DNA of 64,000 nucleotides from Sporomusaceae bacterium (GCA_018434355.1 JAHDPL010000004.1:48939-112938), one strand, 5' to 3'; positions 32,353 through 40,690 are shown, counted from the first letter of the stretch. Notes: generated from the letters alone by a model not told the origin. Program-made: numbers and translations.

Positions 32353-33588
32353 TCAAGGTTTATTTTCCCCACCTCCGTATTTACTCGTCCAGGCTCCGGC
32401 ATTCGCCATATCAACGAAGTTGCCGTTCACCAGCAGTTTATTGCCGCCCAGTTCCTCCGGTATCTGGTTCATTTCTTCGAGTTCGCGGATATCGTTGGCG
32501 GACATGATCCCGTTTTGCCGCATGGTTTGATAAAATGCCGCCCTCGCGGCCGCATCCCCTCGCAATCTGCCGTTGAGATTGAACTTGACAAAGAAGGTTC
32601 GTTTCTCGGTTTCCGAGAACAGCGCCCGTTGCATGGATTGTTCAATCCGAGACACCCAGGGAATGATCGTATTGTCGATGAAGCTGATGGATTGGTGCTC
32701 GATGTTGCTGAAGGTTGCCCGGTCAAGGCTGGCGACCAAATGGGGCGGCACCCTGAAAATCCGGCAGATTTCTTCAATTTGGAACTTGCGGGTTTCGAGG
32801 AACTGCGCCTGCTCCGGCGGGATGCCGATACTTTGAAACTTCATGCCTTCCTCGAGCACCGCTACCCGGTGGGCATTGCTGCTCCCCTGGTACACGGCGT
32901 TCCAGCTGTCCCGGACCCGCGCCGGGTCTTTCACCACACCCGGATGCTCAAGGACGCCGCCGGGATTGGCTCCGTTGGCAAAAAAAGTCGCGCCGTATTC
33001 TTCCGTGGCTATCGCCATACCGATGGCGTTTTTCGCCATGGCAATCGGCGAGTAGCCGATCAGGCCGTCGAAGCCGAGACCCGGGATGTGCAGCACATCC
33101 CGATTCGTGAGGAAATAGGTCTGACCGTCTTTTTCGTACTGGTAGTACAGAATCCCCTGATCTGTCCGGTTGACCAGCATCTTGTTCGGGAGGAGCGGGT
33201 ACAAGGCAATGACGGTTCCCCTGCCATTCCGGATGATCTGGACGTAGGCGTTCCCCCATAACAAAAGATGACCCATCAGTGTCTCTCTAAACACAAATGA
33301 AGTCATCTCCGGGTTTGGCTCGCTATGGAGCAAATAGTACAGCGGGTGGGTCTCCGCTTTTTCTTTGCCGCTTGGACTGTACCTGTAGGTGTGAAGCGGC
33401 AGCGAGGCGATGGTTTCGGCCAGGATCCGGACGCAGGCGTACACGGCTGTGGTTTGCAGGGCTGTTTTCTCATTGACCGCTTTGCCGCTGGAACTGGTGC
33501 CAAAGAAAAAATTGATAGCGCTGCCCCAGAAGCTGTTCTTCGGACTGGCTCTGGTTTGAAATAGCCGGGTTAGGAACGGAATATTCAT
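32353..33588 (-). CDS. Portal protein (HK97 family)
   Basis: 411 aa. AVYACVRILAETIASLPLH, HPLYYLLHSEPNPEMTSFVF, GNAYVQIIRNGRG and IFRVPPHLVASL are portal signatures. A dodecamer of this protein forms the DNA channel at one capsid vertex and seats the terminase. The first 40 residues act as a clip or signal region. AGGAGG precedes the start. Confidence 0.93.
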   Translation of the reverse strand: MNIPFLTRLFQTRASPKNSFWGSAINFFFGTSSSGKAVNEKTALQTTAVYACVRILAETIASLPLHTYRYSPSGKEKAETHPLYYLLHSEPNPEMTSFVFRETLMGHLLLWGNAYVQIIRNGRGTVIALYPLLPNKMLVNRTDQGILYYQYEKDGQTYFLTNRDVLHIPGLGFDGLIGYSPIAMAKNAIGMAIATEEYGATFFANGANPGGVLEHPGVVKDPARVRDSWNAVYQGSSNAHRVAVLEEGMKFQSIGIPPEQAQFLETRKFQIEEICRIFRVPPHLVASLDRATFSNIEHQSISFIDNTIIPWVSRIEQSMQRALFSETEKRTFFVKFNLNGRLRGDAAARAAFYQTMRQNGIMSANDIRELEEMNQIPEELGGNKLLVNGNFVDMANAGAWTSKYGGGENKP

Positions 33589-33613
33589 CGGTCACCTCCT
33601 GAAAATGGGCATG

Positions 33614-33645
33614 AAAAAAGCGCCCGTTGCGACAGACGCTTTTTT
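33614..33645. terminator. Terminator between the Abi locus and the head genes
   Basis: Arms AAAAAAGCG (33614-33622) and CGCTTTTTT (33637-33645) with A- and T-runs on both sides. It lies upstream of the portal gene in the minus direction, so late messages that cross the Abi locus must read through it. Confidence 0.6.
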
Positions 33646-33712
33646 ATCAAACTATTTGGCAATGTTGAACCACCCGTGTATACTACATATATAGGTACAT
33701 ACGTGTGTGTGT

Positions 33713-33741
33713 TTGACAAAAATAGATTCAAATCATATAAT
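33713..33741 (+). promoter_or_regulatory. Consensus sigma-70 promoter of the abi gene
   Basis: TTGACA (33713-33718), exactly 17 bp, TATAAT (33736-33741): a perfect match in both boxes and spacing, the strongest promoter in the window, on the strand opposite to the phage late genes. Expression in the lysogen is therefore expected. Confidence 0.9.
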
Positions 33742-33748
33742 ATGGTTA

Positions 33749-33801
33749 ACAGAGCTCACCACGCCTCTTCATGAAAGCGTACCAGGGTGAGACTTTTTTT
33801 T
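33749..33801 (+). ncRNA. Short leader RNA with terminator hairpin before abi
   Basis: From the predicted start near 33748 the leader folds as CTCACC (33755-33760), ACGC (33761-33764), a 12-nt loop, GCGT (33777-33780), a bulge, and GGTGAG (33786-33791), then a T-run to 33801. This is an intrinsic terminator 13 bp before the abi start. Most transcripts should end as a small RNA of about 50 nt, with read-through giving the Abi message. An attenuator, or a separate regulatory RNA, are both possible. Confidence 0.6.
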
Positions 33802-33814
33802 ATGGGGTATAGTT

Positions 33815-34714
33815 ATGAGCGATGAATCGAAAAATATCCCTCCCCTTAAACCTCCAAAAACTTTTGAAGAACAGCTGGAGATCCTGAATAATCATGGATT
33901 GATAATCGAAGACAAGGAAATCGCGCTCACCATCCTCAGCAAAATTAACTACTATCGATTCTCGGCTTATTTATTGCCCTTCAGAAATGAAAAGACCAAA
34001 AAATACCAAGAATCCGTCACTTTTACAAAAATTTATAGGATATATGAATTTGATCGTCGATTAAGAGCTCTCCTTCAAGCGATTATTGAACCGATTGAAA
34101 TTCTGCTCAAAACGAGGATTGCGTATTATCACGGCCATAAATATGGCCCCGAGGGCTATACCGACTCCACTCACTTCCAAAACAGTACCTACCATGATAA
34201 ATTTCTGCTTGAATTCAGAAGTGCTGTAAATAAGAATTCTAAGGCCCTTTTTGTGAAACACCACAACCGCAAATATGGAGGGAAGTTTCCAATTTGGGCC
34301 GCAACCGAGTTGTTCTCTTTAGGGATGTTATCCAAATGTTACGCCAATATGCTTATGCAAGACAAAAAGAGTATTGCAAGAGATACGTTTAATACCGGGC
34401 ATGAGCAACTTGAAACCTGGATGAAATGTTTGGCTGATTTACGAAATCGATGCGCACATTATATGCGGTTGTATTATTATAATTTCGTTGTTACTCCGCG
34501 CTTCCCTAACGACTGTAAGCACGCAATCAGCGGTCGACTGTTCGATATCGTTTACGTTCTGCAATATCTCTATTTGAACAAAACTCGGTGGAATAACGAA
34601 TTTCTAATTCCACTTGAAGCACTTATTTCCGAATATAAAGATGTCATCTGCCTGGAGTTTATCGGATTTCCGGAAGATTGGCTTGAGCGCCTCAAGGAGT
34701 CTGAAAGTAAATAG
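33815..34714 (+). CDS. Abi_2 (AbiD/AbiF) family abortive-infection protein
   Basis: 299 aa. The N-terminal pattern TFEEQLEILNNHGLII, then INYYRFSAYLLPFR, and the later YEFDRRLRALLQAIIEPIEI are typical of Abi_2 proteins. LADLRNRCAHYMRLY near residue 215 is the RxxxxH motif of a HEPN RNase domain, and WAATELFSLGMLSKCYANM precedes it. Such proteins stop growth or cut RNA when another phage infects. It is the only full gene on the plus strand within the phage late region and has its own promoter and leader RNA. Inserted between terminase and portal genes, it is a typical 'moron'. AT-richer than its neighbours, suggesting later acquisition. Confidence 0.9.
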   Translation: MSDESKNIPPLKPPKTFEEQLEILNNHGLIIEDKEIALTILSKINYYRFSAYLLPFRNEKTKKYQESVTFTKIYRIYEFDRRLRALLQAIIEPIEILLKTRIAYYHGHKYGPEGYTDSTHFQNSTYHDKFLLEFRSAVNKNSKALFVKHHNRKYGGKFPIWAATELFSLGMLSKCYANMLMQDKKSIARDTFNTGHEQLETWMKCLADLRNRCAHYMRLYYYNFVVTPRFPNDCKHAISGRLFDIVYVLQYLYLNKTRWNNEFLIPLEALISEYKDVICLEFIGFPEDWLERLKESESK

Positions 34715-34719
34715 CGCAA

Positions 34720-36318
34720 TCACAACACCAATATCCCCCGTTCGTCATACACACTTGCTTTATTCTCGTTCCGAATCGCCCGGTCCAGCGCCATAACCAG
34801 CGCCACAGCACCGTCAATCCGCTCGGTGCTTTTTTCTTTGTCCGGTTTGATGTTGCCTGCCGGGTCGGTTCGCACAAAAATGTTATCCATCATCCACCGC
34901 AGCACTGGATGACCTCCATGAGCCAGTTTTTTCTCCAAGGTTAGCTTCATCAGTTCCTTGGACGGCGGCGACATATCCTTGTAGCCTTGCCCAAAAGGCA
35001 CGACCGTGAATCCCATACCTGCCAGGTTCTGCATCATCTGCACCGCACCCCAGCGGTCGAAAGCGATTTCTTTGATCTGAAAGCAGGTACCCAGTTCTTC
35101 GATGAACGTTTCAATGAAACCGTAATGCACCACATTGCCTTCGGTGGTTTTGATGTAGCCCTGCTGGTGCCAGCTATCATAGGGAACATGATCGCGTCTG
35201 ACCCTTGCTATGATGTTGTCTTCCGGAATCCAAAAATAAGGCAATACCATATATTTCTCGTCTTTATCACGTGGCGGAAATACCAGCACAAAGGCTGTTA
35301 TATCGGTGGTGCTGGACAAATCCAGTCCGCCGTAGCACACTCTGCCGCGCAATTCGTCAAACGGAACCGAAAATGCGCACTCATCCCATGCGTGCATCGG
35401 CATCCACCGAATAGACTGCTTTACCCACTGGCATAGCCGGAGTTGGCGAAAGAGGTTTTCCTCAGCGGGGTTTTGTTTTGCATTTTCACAGGCGATTTGC
35501 ATTTTTTCTACCGCCACTGTGATCCCAAGGCTTGGATTGGCTTTTGCCCATACTTCCGGCGATGTCCAGTCGTCTTCTTCCTTTGCGGCGTATATGGTGG
35601 GATAGAAGCTTTGATCCACTTTTCTATCTTCTAAAATATCGACCGCTTTCTGATGAATTTCATAGCCAATGCTGTGCATATCATTTCCAGCAGTCGTAAT
35701 TAGAAAATTCAGCGGCTGCCGCCTGGCATCAGAGGCTCCATGCAGCATAACATTTGCCATGTCCCGATTGGCTACATGCAGTTCATCATATAGTACGGCA
35801 TGAGGGTTGATTCCGTGTTTGGAGTACGCTTCACTCGATAATACCTGATAAAACGAATTCATGGCCGGGAATACAATCCGCTTTTGCGACGCCACTATTT
35901 TAAGTCTTTTCTTAAGCGCCGGACAAAGCGCGATCATATCCACGGCTACCGTATAGATCAGGCTGGCCTGCGCTCGGTCTGCAGCGCAGCTATAGATTTC
36001 AGCCCCGCGTTCTCCGTCAGCCGTCAGCATATACAAGGCCAGCGCTGCGCCGAGCTCCGTCTTTCCTTGTTTCTTGGGAATTTCCACATACCCTGTGGTA
36101 AATTGCCGGTATCCATCGGCTTTTATGACTCCAAAGAGATTCCTTATAATGTCTTGTTGCCAGTCCAGAAGTAGAAACGGCTTGTTAAACCACTCGCCTT
36201 TGGTGTGTTTCAGTTTTTCAATAAAACTGATCACGTATTCAGCCTTCTGAGCATCAAAACGAGAAGTTGGAAGCATAAATCTTGTCGGAATAAAGGTTTC
36301 TGCTGCTTTTGTATGCAT
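34720..36318 (-). CDS. Terminase large subunit
   Basis: 532 aa. ATPase part: Walker A VEIPKKQGKTELGAAL (about residue 80), Walker B HAVLYDELHVA, and the coupling motif FLITTAG. Nuclease part: VCYGGLDLSSTTDITAFVL (first aspartate), IKEIAFDRWGA and RIDGAVALVMALDRA (last aspartate). It cuts concatemeric DNA and drives it into the capsid through the portal. The start has only a weak ribosome site, and a long inverted repeat lies between it and the small-subunit gene. Confidence 0.95.
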   Translation of the reverse strand: MHTKAAETFIPTRFMLPTSRFDAQKAEYVISFIEKLKHTKGEWFNKPFLLLDWQQDIIRNLFGVIKADGYRQFTTGYVEIPKKQGKTELGAALALYMLTADGERGAEIYSCAADRAQASLIYTVAVDMIALCPALKKRLKIVASQKRIVFPAMNSFYQVLSSEAYSKHGINPHAVLYDELHVANRDMANVMLHGASDARRQPLNFLITTAGNDMHSIGYEIHQKAVDILEDRKVDQSFYPTIYAAKEEDDWTSPEVWAKANPSLGITVAVEKMQIACENAKQNPAEENLFRQLRLCQWVKQSIRWMPMHAWDECAFSVPFDELRGRVCYGGLDLSSTTDITAFVLVFPPRDKDEKYMVLPYFWIPEDNIIARVRRDHVPYDSWHQQGYIKTTEGNVVHYGFIETFIEELGTCFQIKEIAFDRWGAVQMMQNLAGMGFTVVPFGQGYKDMSPPSKELMKLTLEKKLAHGGHPVLRWMMDNIFVRTDPAGNIKPDKEKSTERIDGAVALVMALDRAIRNENKASVYDERGILVL

Positions 36319-36346
36319 AATTTCTTACTTTTCGGCTTCGAGCGAG

Positions 36347-36430
36347 GAGGGAGAAACTCGCAATTTACCTAAAGCAGAACATGCTTCCGTTTGTTCGCTT
36401 TTTATCCTGCAAGTCATGTGTTTCTCCCTC
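36347..36430 (-). repeat. Inverted repeat bridging the terminase genes
   Basis: Perfect 11-bp arms GAGGGAGAAAC (36347-36357) and GTTTCTCCCTC (36420-36430). One arm lies in the last codons of the small-subunit gene. An inner hairpin GAACA/TGTTC sits between them. No T-run follows, so it is more likely an RNA fold controlling terL translation or message stability than a terminator. Confidence 0.5.
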
Positions 36431-36893
36431 GTACCAAAAACAATTCCATTGGGTCAGTTGTATCTTGGCAACCGGCATCGGCAACGATCCGGCTCCTGGC
36501 CGAAGGCGTCAAACCAAACTGCTCACAAAAACGGCTCATAATTTTGAGGTAGGTCTGGGCGATCGAAACCTGCGGCACCTGTTGCCAGTAGCCGGAAGGC
36601 GTTTTCACGATGGTTCCATGCCGGGAGATGAATTCTTCGGCTTCCTTCCACCGGGCATACGCTTGACAGTATCCGGCAAAAGCGGCCATATCTACTTCAG
36701 TCAGGATGCCGAGGTCTTCCAGCTGTCTGGCGGTCCTTCGCCATTCTTTTTTCGCTTCGGTTTCCAGCCACATCGGACATTTTGGCGCCTTCTGCATCGG
36801 TTTGGGTTCATATTCGTTGAGTTGTCGTTTTCCGGGATTGCCTTCCAGCTTTTTGATCGCCGTCGGTTTCGGTTTTCTGCCGGATTGAGCCAT
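36414..36893 (-). CDS. Terminase small subunit, P27 family
   Basis: 159 aa from ATG at 36893 (MAQSGRKPKPTAIKKLEGNPGK) with GGAGGTGA upstream. The GRKPxPTxLKxLxGNPGKR-like N-terminus is the P27 signature. A helical body follows (AAFAGYCQAYARWKEAEEFI, YLKIMSRFCEQFGLTPSARSRI). It recognises the packaging site on phage DNA, for which the element at 40685-40738 is a candidate. Confidence 0.9.
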   Translation of the reverse strand: MAQSGRKPKPTAIKKLEGNPGKRQLNEYEPKPMQKAPKCPMWLETEAKKEWRRTARQLEDLGILTEVDMAAFAGYCQAYARWKEAEEFISRHGTIVKTPSGYWQQVPQVSIAQTYLKIMSRFCEQFGLTPSARSRIVADAGCQDTTDPMELFLVRGRNT

Positions 36894-36974
36894 TGAATTC
36901 ACCTCCTTCCCTTGCGGATTGCTATAAGAAAAGAGCCTACCCGCCGGTAGACTCAAGAGTAACGGTTTGCTTGA

Positions 36975-37181
36975 CTATCCTTTGATGCCTATAAAATTCA
37001 TGTTGCCTTTTTTAACCTCGTCAAGTTCCGCTTTCACTGCCGCTTGGTAATCGGCCCGCGCCTTTTCTTTTTCCTTGCAGGTAAGGCAGATGCAGTCGGT
37101 GCTGTACATCGACATGATCCTTCCCCCTGATAAGTCGGCGCCGCAGCGGTCACAGGTTTTCTGCGAAAAGAATCGGTCCAT
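36975..37181 (-). CDS. Small zinc-binding phage protein, copy 2
   Basis: 68 aa from ATG at 37181, overlapping the stop of the previous gene (TGATG). CDRCG and CLTC supply four cysteines for one zinc. Paralogue of the gene at 853-1059. GGAGGGAG precedes the start. Function unknown. Confidence 0.78.
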   Translation of the reverse strand: MDRFFSQKTCDRCGADLSGGRIMSMYSTDCICLTCKEKEKARADYQAAVKAELDEVKKGNMNFIGIKG

Positions 37182-38059
37182 CAAGCTCCCTCCTCTGAAT
37201 CACCAGCGTTGCCGCATCCGTGATACGCATCCAGAAAATCACTCAAACCAGGCTCGCTGCGGAAGGCGGCGTTTCCGGCAAGATTCGCCAGCAGCACCTT
37301 CCGGGTCATTTTAAACTTGTCGCCGTTCATGCCGAGCCTCGTCAACCACGTCCTCAGTGCGAATTTTGGATTTTCTTCCTGCGACGGGCGGAAGGATGCA
37401 TTTTTGAGCTTTTTGGCATTTTGATTGATGCAGACCGCCAGATCTCGGAAAGCGGCCATCTCGTCAAAGCTCGGATCTGCTTTCGTAAGTTTCAGTGCCA
37501 TCGTCCGCTTTGCAAAGTCAAATTCAATCCCCGGACACCGGTCCGGACCAAGCGCCAGCAATGATTCTTGAAATGTTTCGATGCTATCTGTTTCCTTATG
37601 ACTCAACTCTTCAGCAAAGCGATTGTCCATAAAGAGGTGCGGCAAATCAAAGGCGCTGATGAGAAGCTGCTGTTTGCTGGAAAGCATGTTGACCAGGTTG
37701 CGCAGGCTTGCCCCCGTATGATCAGCCAGCGGAAATTCAACTGCATAGCCGTCAACCTGCATCTCCACCTGCTCTGCCGAGGCTTGATCTTCCACCGTCT
37801 CGGAGCAATCATCCGCCCTCATGCCGTTTTCGCCTTGAAAGTCCTCGTGACGCTGTTTGCCCAGCCCCAGTTCCTCGCCTTCGGTCATTTGCAGTTCTTC
37901 AAAGGCAGGAATCCCGTCGCCGTTGTCTTTGCCAGTGACCATGCCGTTCCTGTCGACGCAGTAACCGCCCACCTCGTAGGCAAATGTCGGTGCACCGAGG
38001 TATTTGGCCTTAACTCCCCATTTTTCTTCCAGCGCCTGAACGATTTCCTTGCGGTTCAC
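37181..38059 (-). CDS. Phage 'virulence-related' family protein, copy 2
   Basis: 292 aa from GTG at 38059 (VNRKEIVQALEEKWGVKAKYLGAP), which overlaps the stop of the preceding gene (GTGA). The N-terminal 50 residues and the C-terminal 150 residues (LRTWLTRLGMNGDKFKMTRK, LLANLAGNAAF) are conserved with copy 1 at 131-796; the acidic middle is specific to this copy. The family name is historical and no biochemical role is known to me. It sits between the methyltransferase side and the terminase, in a cassette that has been shuffled relative to copy 1. Confidence 0.72.
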   Translation of the reverse strand: MNRKEIVQALEEKWGVKAKYLGAPTFAYEVGGYCVDRNGMVTGKDNGDGIPAFEELQMTEGEELGLGKQRHEDFQGENGMRADDCSETVEDQASAEQVEMQVDGYAVEFPLADHTGASLRNLVNMLSSKQQLLISAFDLPHLFMDNRFAEELSHKETDSIETFQESLLALGPDRCPGIEFDFAKRTMALKLTKADPSFDEMAAFRDLAVCINQNAKKLKNASFRPSQEENPKFALRTWLTRLGMNGDKFKMTRKVLLANLAGNAAFRSEPGLSDFLDAYHGCGNAGDSEEGA

Positions 38060-38253
38060 TGTGCGCCCCCCGCTTCCTGCAGCCACTTTCGGCTGTTTAC
38101 CAATTCTTCGATCTCTTCGGTCATGTAGATCAGACACTCGTCATTGTCCTTGTTCGTCGGTGCGAGTACCAGGTTTCCGCCCCATTTTCCAACGATCACG
38201 TACCTTTGTTTTGAGTAGGTAGCTAAAAACCGGTCGCCTTTTTGAATCGTCAT
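38056..38253 (-). CDS. Small conserved phage protein, copy 2
   Basis: 65 aa. MTIQKGDRFLATYSKQ, VIVGKWGGNLVLAPT and DNDECLIYMTEEIEE match the protein at 1091-1285. It is the first gene behind the conserved promoter-dyad, and overlaps the next gene by 4 bp. Function unknown. Confidence 0.75.
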   Translation of the reverse strand: MTIQKGDRFLATYSKQRYVIVGKWGGNLVLAPTNKDNDECLIYMTEEIEELVNSRKWLQEAGGAQ

Positions 38254-38265
38254 TGCGTTTCCCTC

Positions 38266-38314
38266 CCTGTGTTTTCGTTACTCTATATATCACTCTAAAC
38301 ACAGGTTATAGCAA
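38266..38314 (-). promoter_or_regulatory. Cassette promoter with flanking dyad, copy 2
   Basis: TTGCTA (38309-38314), 17 bp, GATATA (38286-38291), with arms AAACACAGG (38297-38305) and CCTGTGTTT (38266-38274) around the -10 box. Same design as at 1298-1346. It would allow the cassette and terminase genes to be expressed independently of upstream read-through. Confidence 0.6.
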
Positions 38315-38330
38315 GCTTTTATGCGTCTTT

Positions 38331-38690
38331 TCAGGGATTTATCTCACTATTTTCACCGGTCATTTCTTCAGAGTGTTCATATACCATTTTCAGCTGGAGC
38401 AAGGAGTAGACGATGCGGTCAAGCAGCCGCTGCTCACACTCGCTGACCTCAATGCCCTTGGCCAGCGCCACGTTGTGCTTGTCCACCAGCGTTTCAGCCA
38501 CCAAAAACATGGCGGCATATGGGTCCTGAGAATAAATGGCGGGATATAGCCTTTCAGCAGTCTGCCGGAAATTCCAGAAAAGATCGTGCTGCGCGCCATA
38601 GCCGGCGTTTTTTCTCACGAACAGCTTTTCGATTTCTTCAAATTTGTCGCGGATAAACAAGACAAAATCGTCTCTTTGAGCCGGTTTCAA
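38331..38690 (-). CDS. Phage nucleotide-metabolism-like helical protein
   Basis: 119 aa from TTG at 38690, 9 bases after GGAGGTG. All-helical. EIEKLFVRKNAGYGAQHDLFWNF, with YG and a following D-F-N, resembles the Nmad1/DUF1599-MazG-like domains that phages carry for base modification or nucleotide clean-up; AAMFLVAETLVDKHNVALAKG is the second helix pair. Weak family match. It lies between the cassette promoter and the ParB-methyltransferase gene. Confidence 0.5.
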   Translation of the reverse strand: MKPAQRDDFVLFIRDKFEEIEKLFVRKNAGYGAQHDLFWNFRQTAERLYPAIYSQDPYAAMFLVAETLVDKHNVALAKGIEVSECEQRLLDRIVYSLLQLKMVYEHSEEMTGENSEINP

Positions 38691-38751
38691 CTAATCACAC
38701 CTCCAGGTATTAGTTCGATCTGAAACGCTATGGCGATATTCATTTCTCCTG

Positions 38752-40017
38752 CTACGGCAGGGTTTGACCCCCGTCCAACCCTGCCAGCGCTTCTTGAAAG
38801 GAAAACACCCCGCCTTCCCGTTCCACAAAAACGTCTTTGGCGTCCCCCGCCGCTTCCGCGTACCGCTTTATGATGACAGCCGCATACCGGGGATCAAGTT
38901 CCATCACATAGGCGCTGCGATCTATCTGCTCGCAGGCGATTAATGTGGAGCCGCTGCCGCCAAATAAGTCGAGAACGATGCCGTTGACCTGGGATGAGTT
39001 GCGGATAGGATACGCCACAAGCTCCACCGGTTTTGTGGTCGGGTGCAACTTTGATTTGGTTGGGCGGTCAAACTCCCATATGGTGCTTTGCTTCCTGTCG
39101 GAATACCAGCGATGTTTCTCCGTGTCTTTAAAAGCGTAGATAATAGGCTCATGGCGCATCTGGTAATCCATCCTGCCGAGCACCAGGGAGTTTTTCACCC
39201 AAATGCAGGTGGTTGAATAGTGAAAACCGGCATTGACCGTCGCGTTATAAAAATTCACTTTTTCCGCATCCGAGTGGAAAACATAGATCGCCCCGCCGTC
39301 GGCAAGGTGGTTGTAGGCGTTCTTCATCGCCGAAAACAGAAACGCGTAGAATTGTTCGGATTCCATGTTGTCGTTCATGATCGTCATTCCGGTGCCGCCT
39401 TCATAGGAGCAGTTATACGGCGGGTCGGTTACAGCTAAATTGGCCTTTTTCCCGTTCATCAGAATCGCCACGTCTTCCGCTTTGGTGGCGTCGCCGCACA
39501 TCATTCTGTGTTTTCCCAACCGCCATACATCGCCCGCCTTGACAAAGGATTCTTCTTCCAGGGCGGCATCGACATCGAAATCATCTTCTTTGGAGTTTTT
39601 GTCATGCACACGGGTCATGATCTGGTCAATCTCGGGTGGTTCAAAGCCGGTAAAATCCGTATTGAAATTTACCGATTTCAAGTCCACAAGCAAATCGGCA
39701 AGCATATTCTCATCCCAAGATCCCGCGATTTTATTGAGGGCGATGTTCAACGCCTTGACTTTGTTCTCGTCTGCGATTTCAACTACCACGCACTGCACTT
39801 CGCCGTATCCGAGGTCTTTCAAAACCGTCAATCTTTGGTGACCGCCGATGACCGTCATGTCGTAATTGACAATGATCGGCTCCACATACCCAAACTCCAA
39901 TATGGAGTTTTTTATCTTATCATATTCCTTGTCTCCCGCCTTCAGTTTCTTGCGGGGATTATATGCCGCCGGACGAAGAGCGTCCACCGAAATCGACTGC
40001 CATTTCATTTCACTCAT
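38752..40017 (-). CDS. ParB-like nuclease/DNA methyltransferase fusion
   Basis: 421 aa from ATG at 40017 (MSEMKWQSIS), 6 bases after GAGGAGG. N-terminal ParB/Srx domain (about 8-100: LRPAAYNPRK, VEPIIVNYDMTVIGGHQRL). C-terminal DNA amino-methyltransferase of the N6A/N4C class: VTDPPYNCSYEGGTG (DPPY catalytic motif), MRHEPIIYAFK, TTKPVELVAYPIRNS and VLDLFGGSGSTLIACEQ (cofactor loop). Such orphan phage enzymes methylate phage DNA, probably against host restriction. The recognition site is unknown. Confidence 0.92.
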   Translation of the reverse strand: MSEMKWQSISVDALRPAAYNPRKKLKAGDKEYDKIKNSILEFGYVEPIIVNYDMTVIGGHQRLTVLKDLGYGEVQCVVVEIADENKVKALNIALNKIAGSWDENMLADLLVDLKSVNFNTDFTGFEPPEIDQIMTRVHDKNSKEDDFDVDAALEEESFVKAGDVWRLGKHRMMCGDATKAEDVAILMNGKKANLAVTDPPYNCSYEGGTGMTIMNDNMESEQFYAFLFSAMKNAYNHLADGGAIYVFHSDAEKVNFYNATVNAGFHYSTTCIWVKNSLVLGRMDYQMRHEPIIYAFKDTEKHRWYSDRKQSTIWEFDRPTKSKLHPTTKPVELVAYPIRNSSQVNGIVLDLFGGSGSTLIACEQIDRSAYVMELDPRYAAVIIKRYAEAAGDAKDVFVEREGGVFSFQEALAGLDGGQTLP

Positions 40018-40492
40018 GCTCTGCCTCCTCAAACTGGTTAGGTCTTACATATGAGTCCCTGCCTTCTTCTTCCCGCCAGAACCTGTCATGCACATAGCAT
40101 TCATGGCGACAGTACCTTCTATTTCTGTTTCCGTAGACGATAAAAGGCTTGCCGCAGTAAACGCAGGTCTTTTCATATATCGCCGTTTCCTTTTTCTGCA
40201 GGGCCTCCGGATGAGCCAACCACCATTCCCGCCTGCATTTCTCAGAACAAAACTTTCGCTTTCGCCCCATCGCCGGTTGCTGAATAAATTTCCCGCAGCA
40301 CAGGCAGGCGCTGCCTTGCTGAATTTTCTCTTCGATGTTCATCGCCACAACCGCCGCATAGCCTTCAAGGCTGTGGCTCTTGCAGTAGTTGCGAACCACA
40401 TCCCTGGAAAGGTTGAGAACGGAAGCAATGGCCTTGTAGCCGAGTCCTTTGATGCGATATTCCCGAAGCTGTTTTTCTTGAAGATCAGTCAT
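40010..40492 (-). CDS. Sigma-like HTH protein with FCS-type zinc motifs
   Basis: 160 aa from ATG at 40492 (MTDLQEKQLREYRIKGLGYKA). The first 50 residues form a sigma-70 region 4-like HTH (YKAIASVLNLSRDVVRNYC). Two zinc modules follow: CLCCGKFI..CSEKCRREW and CVYCGKPF..CRHECY. This HTH-plus-zinc layout is frequent at the start of the phage late or packaging region. It overlaps the methyltransferase gene by 8 bp and may regulate it or late transcription. Confidence 0.72.
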   Translation of the reverse strand: MTDLQEKQLREYRIKGLGYKAIASVLNLSRDVVRNYCKSHSLEGYAAVVAMNIEEKIQQGSACLCCGKFIQQPAMGRKRKFCSEKCRREWWLAHPEALQKKETAIYEKTCVYCGKPFIVYGNRNRRYCRHECYVHDRFWREEEGRDSYVRPNQFEEAEHE

Positions 40493-40528
40493 TGCTTCAC
40501 ATCCTTCCGCAGAAACCTTGCATGGAAA

Positions 40529-40571
40529 AAGGCCGCAAAACCCTGCGTTCGAGCAAGAGTTTTGCAGCCTT
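40529..40571 (-). terminator. Terminator in front of the late genes
   Basis: Arms AAGGC-GCAAAAC.. (from 40529) and ..GTTTTGC-GCCTT (to 40571), followed by TTTTT on the minus strand, 37 bp before the start at 40492. No promoter is seen between it and the late genes, so late expression probably needs read-through or antitermination. Confidence 0.7.
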
Positions 40572-40660
40572 ATCGGTAACAATCCGGCAAAAGCGTCAGC
40601 AAACAAAAAGGAGAAGAGTTGCTTGTTTTATGGTGCTTTCGCTATATCTTATAAATTTTT

Positions 40661-40690
40661 GCGGGTATTCCGGGGTTTTCCGGGTATCCC
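40661..40690. repeat. Three 10-bp direct repeats beside the cos-like element
   Basis: GCGGGTATTC, CGGGGTTTTC and CGGGTATCCC follow each other with exact 10-bp period and run into the element at 40685. Helical-period repeats next to a cut site are what terminase small subunits bind (cosB-like). A shorter, degenerate series (CCGGAATC, CGGTTC) lies before copy D at 1443-1458. Confidence 0.5.
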
